A stretch of 7,149 nt of DNA, taken from contig WJKO01000391.1 in the NCBI GenBank assembly GCA_014729055.1, forward strand, positions 1 through 7,149. The letters run 5' to 3'. Each line of letters starts with the position of its first letter. The stretch's first letter is position 1. A program made the position numbers and the translations under genes. Under the pieces are notes generated by a model. It saw only the letters and a program-made list of their open reading frames with translations, did not search any database and was not told the DNA's origin. The DNA is from Promethearchaeota archaeon. Lineage in GTDB: Archaea; Asgardarchaeota; Lokiarchaeia; Sigyniarchaeales; Promethearchaeaceae. This document shows, in pieces, positions 4,912 to 7,149 of the stretch.

Positions 4912-6891
4912 ATGGCTTCTAAAGACACGAAAAAAGCGATAGAATACTTAAGTCTAGATTATATAAAAAAAAATACAATTGAGATTCGAGATTATCAAGT
5001 GAATATTGCTGAAGCTGCATTCGGTTATAATTCTCTAGTTGTGCTTCCAACGGCATTGGGCAAAACTATAATCGGAATAATGCTTGCAGCACGATATCTT
5101 AAAAGATTTAATGGATCAAAAATTCTAGTACTCGCACCTACAAAGCCATTGGTCATGCAACATTTTGAATCATTTAGGGAAATAATGGATGATAATATCA
5201 AAACGGCTATGTTGATAGGCAATATTAAACGAATGCAGAGAGCAATTGCCGTAAATAATAATCAAATCTTATTCTCAACCCCTCAGATTATCAAGAATGA
5301 TATTACACTTGGTTCTTATTCACTAAAGGATTTTTCATTAGCTATTTTTGATGAAGCTCACAAAGCGAGAAAGCGGTATGCATATACCTTTATAGCAGAA
5401 GAATATATGAATATGGCAAAAAAACCATATATTTTAGGCTTAACTGCATCTCCAGGTAAAAACAAAGAAGTCATCAATACATTAATTGAAAAACTTCATA
5501 TTGAGAAAGCAATTTCAAGAACAAATCAAGATGACGACGTTAAAGAGTATATTTACCCGTTGGATGTTTTTATCAAACGTATAGATCTACCTATCGAAGT
5601 GATAGAGATTCAAGTTTTATTGAAAAAGATGATTCAAGAAATCGTTGATTACTTTGTCGGTCATGAATTGTTACCAATAAAGAATTACTATTCTAAAGTT
5701 GATTTCATTAGGTTAAATCAAGATTTCCGTGCGTTCGATTTATATGGCGAAGATTTTGGGGCTTACCATTTTGAAAATGTACCAGAGATCTTTAGTCAAC
5801 AATATGATGCACGATTTGCTTATATTAGCATGTGCATCTCTGCAATTTACCTTTTACATATGGAAGAAATCTTAACGACACAAACACCTCAGATGTTTGT
5901 AGAATACTATCAACGTTTGATCGAACGAGCAAAAGAAGCTTCTAAAAGCGCGGCACGTGTTGTCAATAGCAAATATTTTAAAGGATATATCAAAAACCAA
6001 ATGAAAACAATCAACAATATATATTCTCCTAAAGTTCCGCATTTATTAAGTATTTTAGAGGATAAATTTGCTCAAAAAAAAGATTCTAAAGTAATAGTTT
6101 TTACACAATTTCGAGATATGGCCAGTATCATTAAAGAAAAGATAATGGACTTGAAAAATCCCCTATATCGGGTCGATCGATTTGTGGGGCAGTATAGTAA
6201 GCCAGGAGACAAAGGATTATCGCAGAAAAAACAGAAAGAGATGATAGATTTCTTTAAAAAAAAACAAATTAACATTTTGGTTGCCACGTCAATAGCAGAA
6301 GAAGGTTTAGACATCCCCGATGTAGACTTGGTTATATTTTATGAACCAGTTCCAAGCGAGATCCGCTTAATCCAGAGACGTGGACGAACTGGTAGACATT
6401 CCAAAGGAGCTTGCCGTATTTTAGTTGCAAAAAATACTTTAGATGAGGTTTATTTAAATGTAGCATTCTATAAAGAAGCTAAAATGGAAGATACTTTAAT
6501 CTCTCAAGACGATCTGAACTTAATTACAGAAATAACAAGAGATTCAGATAAATTTGTCCCTGAGAAGCGTTCCGACAAAGAAATTATTGATTTTTTTCGA
6601 GACATTGAGGAACGCAAAAAACTGTCAGCTAAACGCAGTATCGAATTAATTGAATCAATAAATGAATCTGAAGCGGAAAAATCAAGAAAAAAACTTCTAA
6701 AAAAATATGGTGTGACTGATTTAACACAAGATATCGGGAGAAATTCTATCCATCGGCTAAAAAAAACAGAACAACATATTAAAGACCGAAAAAAGTCGAA
6801 AAAAGAACGACTATATCAACGAAGAAAGACGAAAATTGAAGAAAAAATAAAAAAAAGAAAGTTAAAATATCAAAAAAACGTGGATACATAG
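4912..6891 (+). CDS. Hef-like SF2 DNA helicase (FANCM/archaeal Hef helicase part), without XPF nuclease domain
   Basis: A 659-residue helicase. RecA-like domain 1 has motif I LPTALGKT (45-52), Ia LAPTKPLV (74-81), II DEAH (147-150) and III LTASPG (177-182). A helical insert (about 225-375) with the Hef/FANCM character (LLPIKNYYSKVDF; ARFAYISMCISAIYLLHMEEIL) separates it from domain 2, which has motif IV VFTQFR (396-401), V ATSIAEEGLDIP (458-469) and VI QRRGRTGRH (488-496). Hef and FANCM remodel stalled replication forks and branched DNA. Typical euryarchaeal Hef continues with an ERCC4 nuclease and a helix-hairpin-helix region; here only about 100 charged, lysine/glutamate-rich residues follow (560-659), likely coiled coil and DNA-binding. 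Motif I has Ala48 where Hef proteins have Gly, a change tolerated in Hel308/Ski2 helicases. The gene is monocistronic or leads into the TIR gene 178 bases downstream. Confidence 0.9.
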   Translation: MASKDTKKAIEYLSLDYIKKNTIEIRDYQVNIAEAAFGYNSLVVLPTALGKTIIGIMLAARYLKRFNGSKILVLAPTKPLVMQHFESFREIMDDNIKTAMLIGNIKRMQRAIAVNNNQILFSTPQIIKNDITLGSYSLKDFSLAIFDEAHKARKRYAYTFIAEEYMNMAKKPYILGLTASPGKNKEVINTLIEKLHIEKAISRTNQDDDVKEYIYPLDVFIKRIDLPIEVIEIQVLLKKMIQEIVDYFVGHELLPIKNYYSKVDFIRLNQDFRAFDLYGEDFGAYHFENVPEIFSQQYDARFAYISMCISAIYLLHMEEILTTQTPQMFVEYYQRLIERAKEASKSAARVVNSKYFKGYIKNQMKTINNIYSPKVPHLLSILEDKFAQKKDSKVIVFTQFRDMASIIKEKIMDLKNPLYRVDRFVGQYSKPGDKGLSQKKQKEMIDFFKKKQINILVATSIAEEGLDIPDVDLVIFYEPVPSEIRLIQRRGRTGRHSKGACRILVAKNTLDEVYLNVAFYKEAKMEDTLISQDDLNLITEITRDSDKFVPEKRSDKEIIDFFRDIEERKKLSAKRSIELIESINESEAEKSRKKLLKKYGVTDLTQDIGRNSIHRLKKTEQHIKDRKKSKKERLYQRRKTKIEEKIKKRKLKYQKNVDT

Positions 6892-6991
6892 GAAGTAGTG
6901 GAAGTATTGGGAATCGGTTTTATAGAATCTCCAGCAATTAATTTATACAATTTCCAGAAATAAATAAAATAGTATTTCAGTCACTCTAAGT

Positions 6992-7022
6992 TTCTAATTG
7001 TCGTGTATAACGCCAATTAGAA
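6992..7022. repeat. Perfect 9-bp hairpin between the helicase and TIR genes
   Basis: TTCTAATTG (6992-7000) pairs perfectly with CAATTAGAA (7014-7022) around a 13-base loop. After one mismatch the loop can extend the stem by C7002-G7012, G7003-C7011 and T7004-A7010. It lies 100 bases after the helicase stop and 47 bases before the TIR start. Read on the plus strand, A-rich rather than T-rich sequence follows, so it is not a classic plus-strand terminator; read on the minus strand, its left arm is followed by no T-run either. It may be an operator or an RNA structure. Confidence 0.45.
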
Positions 7023-7053
7023 TAATAAATAAATAAATAAAATAAATAAATTA
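7021..7053. repeat. AAAT-type short tandem repeat, G/C-free
   Basis: A 33-base stretch has no G or C and consists mostly of AAAT units (about six), with two length irregularities. It lies directly upstream of the TIR gene, about 17-49 bases before its ATG, and therefore contains any TATA box that gene uses. Unit-number slippage here would change the spacing of the hairpin from the promoter. It may simply be low-complexity intergenic DNA. Confidence 0.55.
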
Positions 7054-7069
7054 GGAATTTAATGTAAGA

Positions 7070-7149
7070 ATGATGAAGATTTTTATCAGTTACGTCGGGG
7101 ATGAACTTAACCGATTTCATATTCCAGAGATTGCCACGGGGCTTGAGCA
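7070..7149 (+). CDS. TIR-domain protein, N-terminal fragment cut by window edge
   Basis: An open frame starts with two consecutive ATGs (7070 and 7073), after an in-frame stop at 7052-7054, and runs to the end of the window: 26 full codons. The peptide starts MMKIFISYVGDE and continues RFHIPEIATGLE. KIFISY followed by an acidic residue, an RF-x-I-x-x-IA pattern and a leucine is the standard beta-A/alpha-A opening of TIR domains (TIR_2-like). TIR domains in prokaryotes are often NAD-cleaving or cyclic-ADP-ribose-producing enzymes used in defence, or protein-interaction modules. The catalytic glutamate lies beyond the edge, so activity and fused domains cannot be judged. A TATA-like AAATAAATTA around 7043-7053 lies at the right distance for a leaderless transcript, and no Shine-Dalgarno is seen. 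The fragment is too short for certainty, but the motif is characteristic. Confidence 0.68.
   Translation, partial: MMKIFISYVGDELNRFHIPEIATGLE

Noticed and set aside
5025..5222. Minus-strand open frame of 65 codons
   Set aside because: It is antisense to helicase motifs I and Ia, with no promoter or family features of its own.
6072..6314. Minus-strand open frame of 80 codons
   Set aside because: It is antisense to helicase motifs IV-V; its cysteine/phenylalanine-rich peptide is what the complement of lysine/glutamate-rich coding sequence produces.
6892..6963. In-frame continuation of the helicase after its TAG stop, possible readthrough or lost nuclease domain
   Set aside because: Only 23 codons follow before a TAA, and the peptide resembles neither ERCC4 nor helix-hairpin-helix sequence, so the stop looks genuine.
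7021..7053. Possible CRISPR-like or origin-like repeat array
   Set aside because: The units are four bases long without spacers, and there are no origin boxes or Cas/Orc genes nearby; it is a simple AT-rich repeat.

Overview
The window is AT-rich archaeal DNA. The archaeal call rests on a Hef-type superfamily 2 helicase (the archaeal FANCM/XPF-helicase homologue), on promoters with a TATA-like box about 26-28 bases upstream of the ATG and no Shine-Dalgarno (leaderless pattern), and on T-rich tracts between genes. The clade is less certain. The AT-rich composition, a TIR protein starting KIFISY...IPEIA, and the prenyl-protein-processing-like membrane enzymes would suit an Asgard (Lokiarchaeia-like) genome, but that is inference and nothing here is diagnostic.

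Left part (1-1429, minus strand): an isoprenylcysteine-carboxyl-methyltransferase-like membrane protein (902-1429) is followed 39 bases later by a membrane-anchored serine alpha/beta hydrolase (862 down to 1, running off the left edge). The hydrolase has a full Ser154-Asp246-His276 triad and is almost complete; no open reading frame covering it was supplied, because it has no stop inside the window. Divergent from these, across a 109-base AT-rich promoter region with two back-to-back palindromes, lies a CPBP (CAAX protease/Rce1-like) multi-pass membrane protein (1539-2540). Its first active-site motif is degenerate. A hairpin plus T-tract follows it.

Middle (2702-4734, plus strand): a two-gene operon encodes a MoxR-like AAA+ ATPase and a CoxE-like VWA-domain protein with a DVGGSM MIDAS loop. 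This is a known pairing of ATPase and metal-ion-binding adaptor, but its target is unknown here. The ATPase start is best placed at 2702 rather than at the upstream in-frame ATG at 2651.

Right part (4735-7149, plus strand): a promoter region with a TGATCAA/TTGATCA inverted repeat precedes a Hef-like helicase (4912-6891). The helicase keeps all its helicase motifs but has a short, lysine-rich tail in place of the XPF-type nuclease. A 178-base intergenic stretch then holds a perfect 9-bp hairpin and an AAAT-rich tract. After it begins a TIR-domain protein (7070 onward) that is cut off by the right edge.

The genes appear to form four transcription units: methyltransferase-hydrolase, CPBP, AAA-VWA, and the helicase, with TIR as a probable fifth. 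No RNA gene, CRISPR array, insertion sequence or origin was seen. The points most worth following are the methyltransferase/CPBP pairing that resembles CAAX processing, the CPBP protein lacking its catalytic glutamates, the nuclease-less Hef, and the TIR protein beside it.
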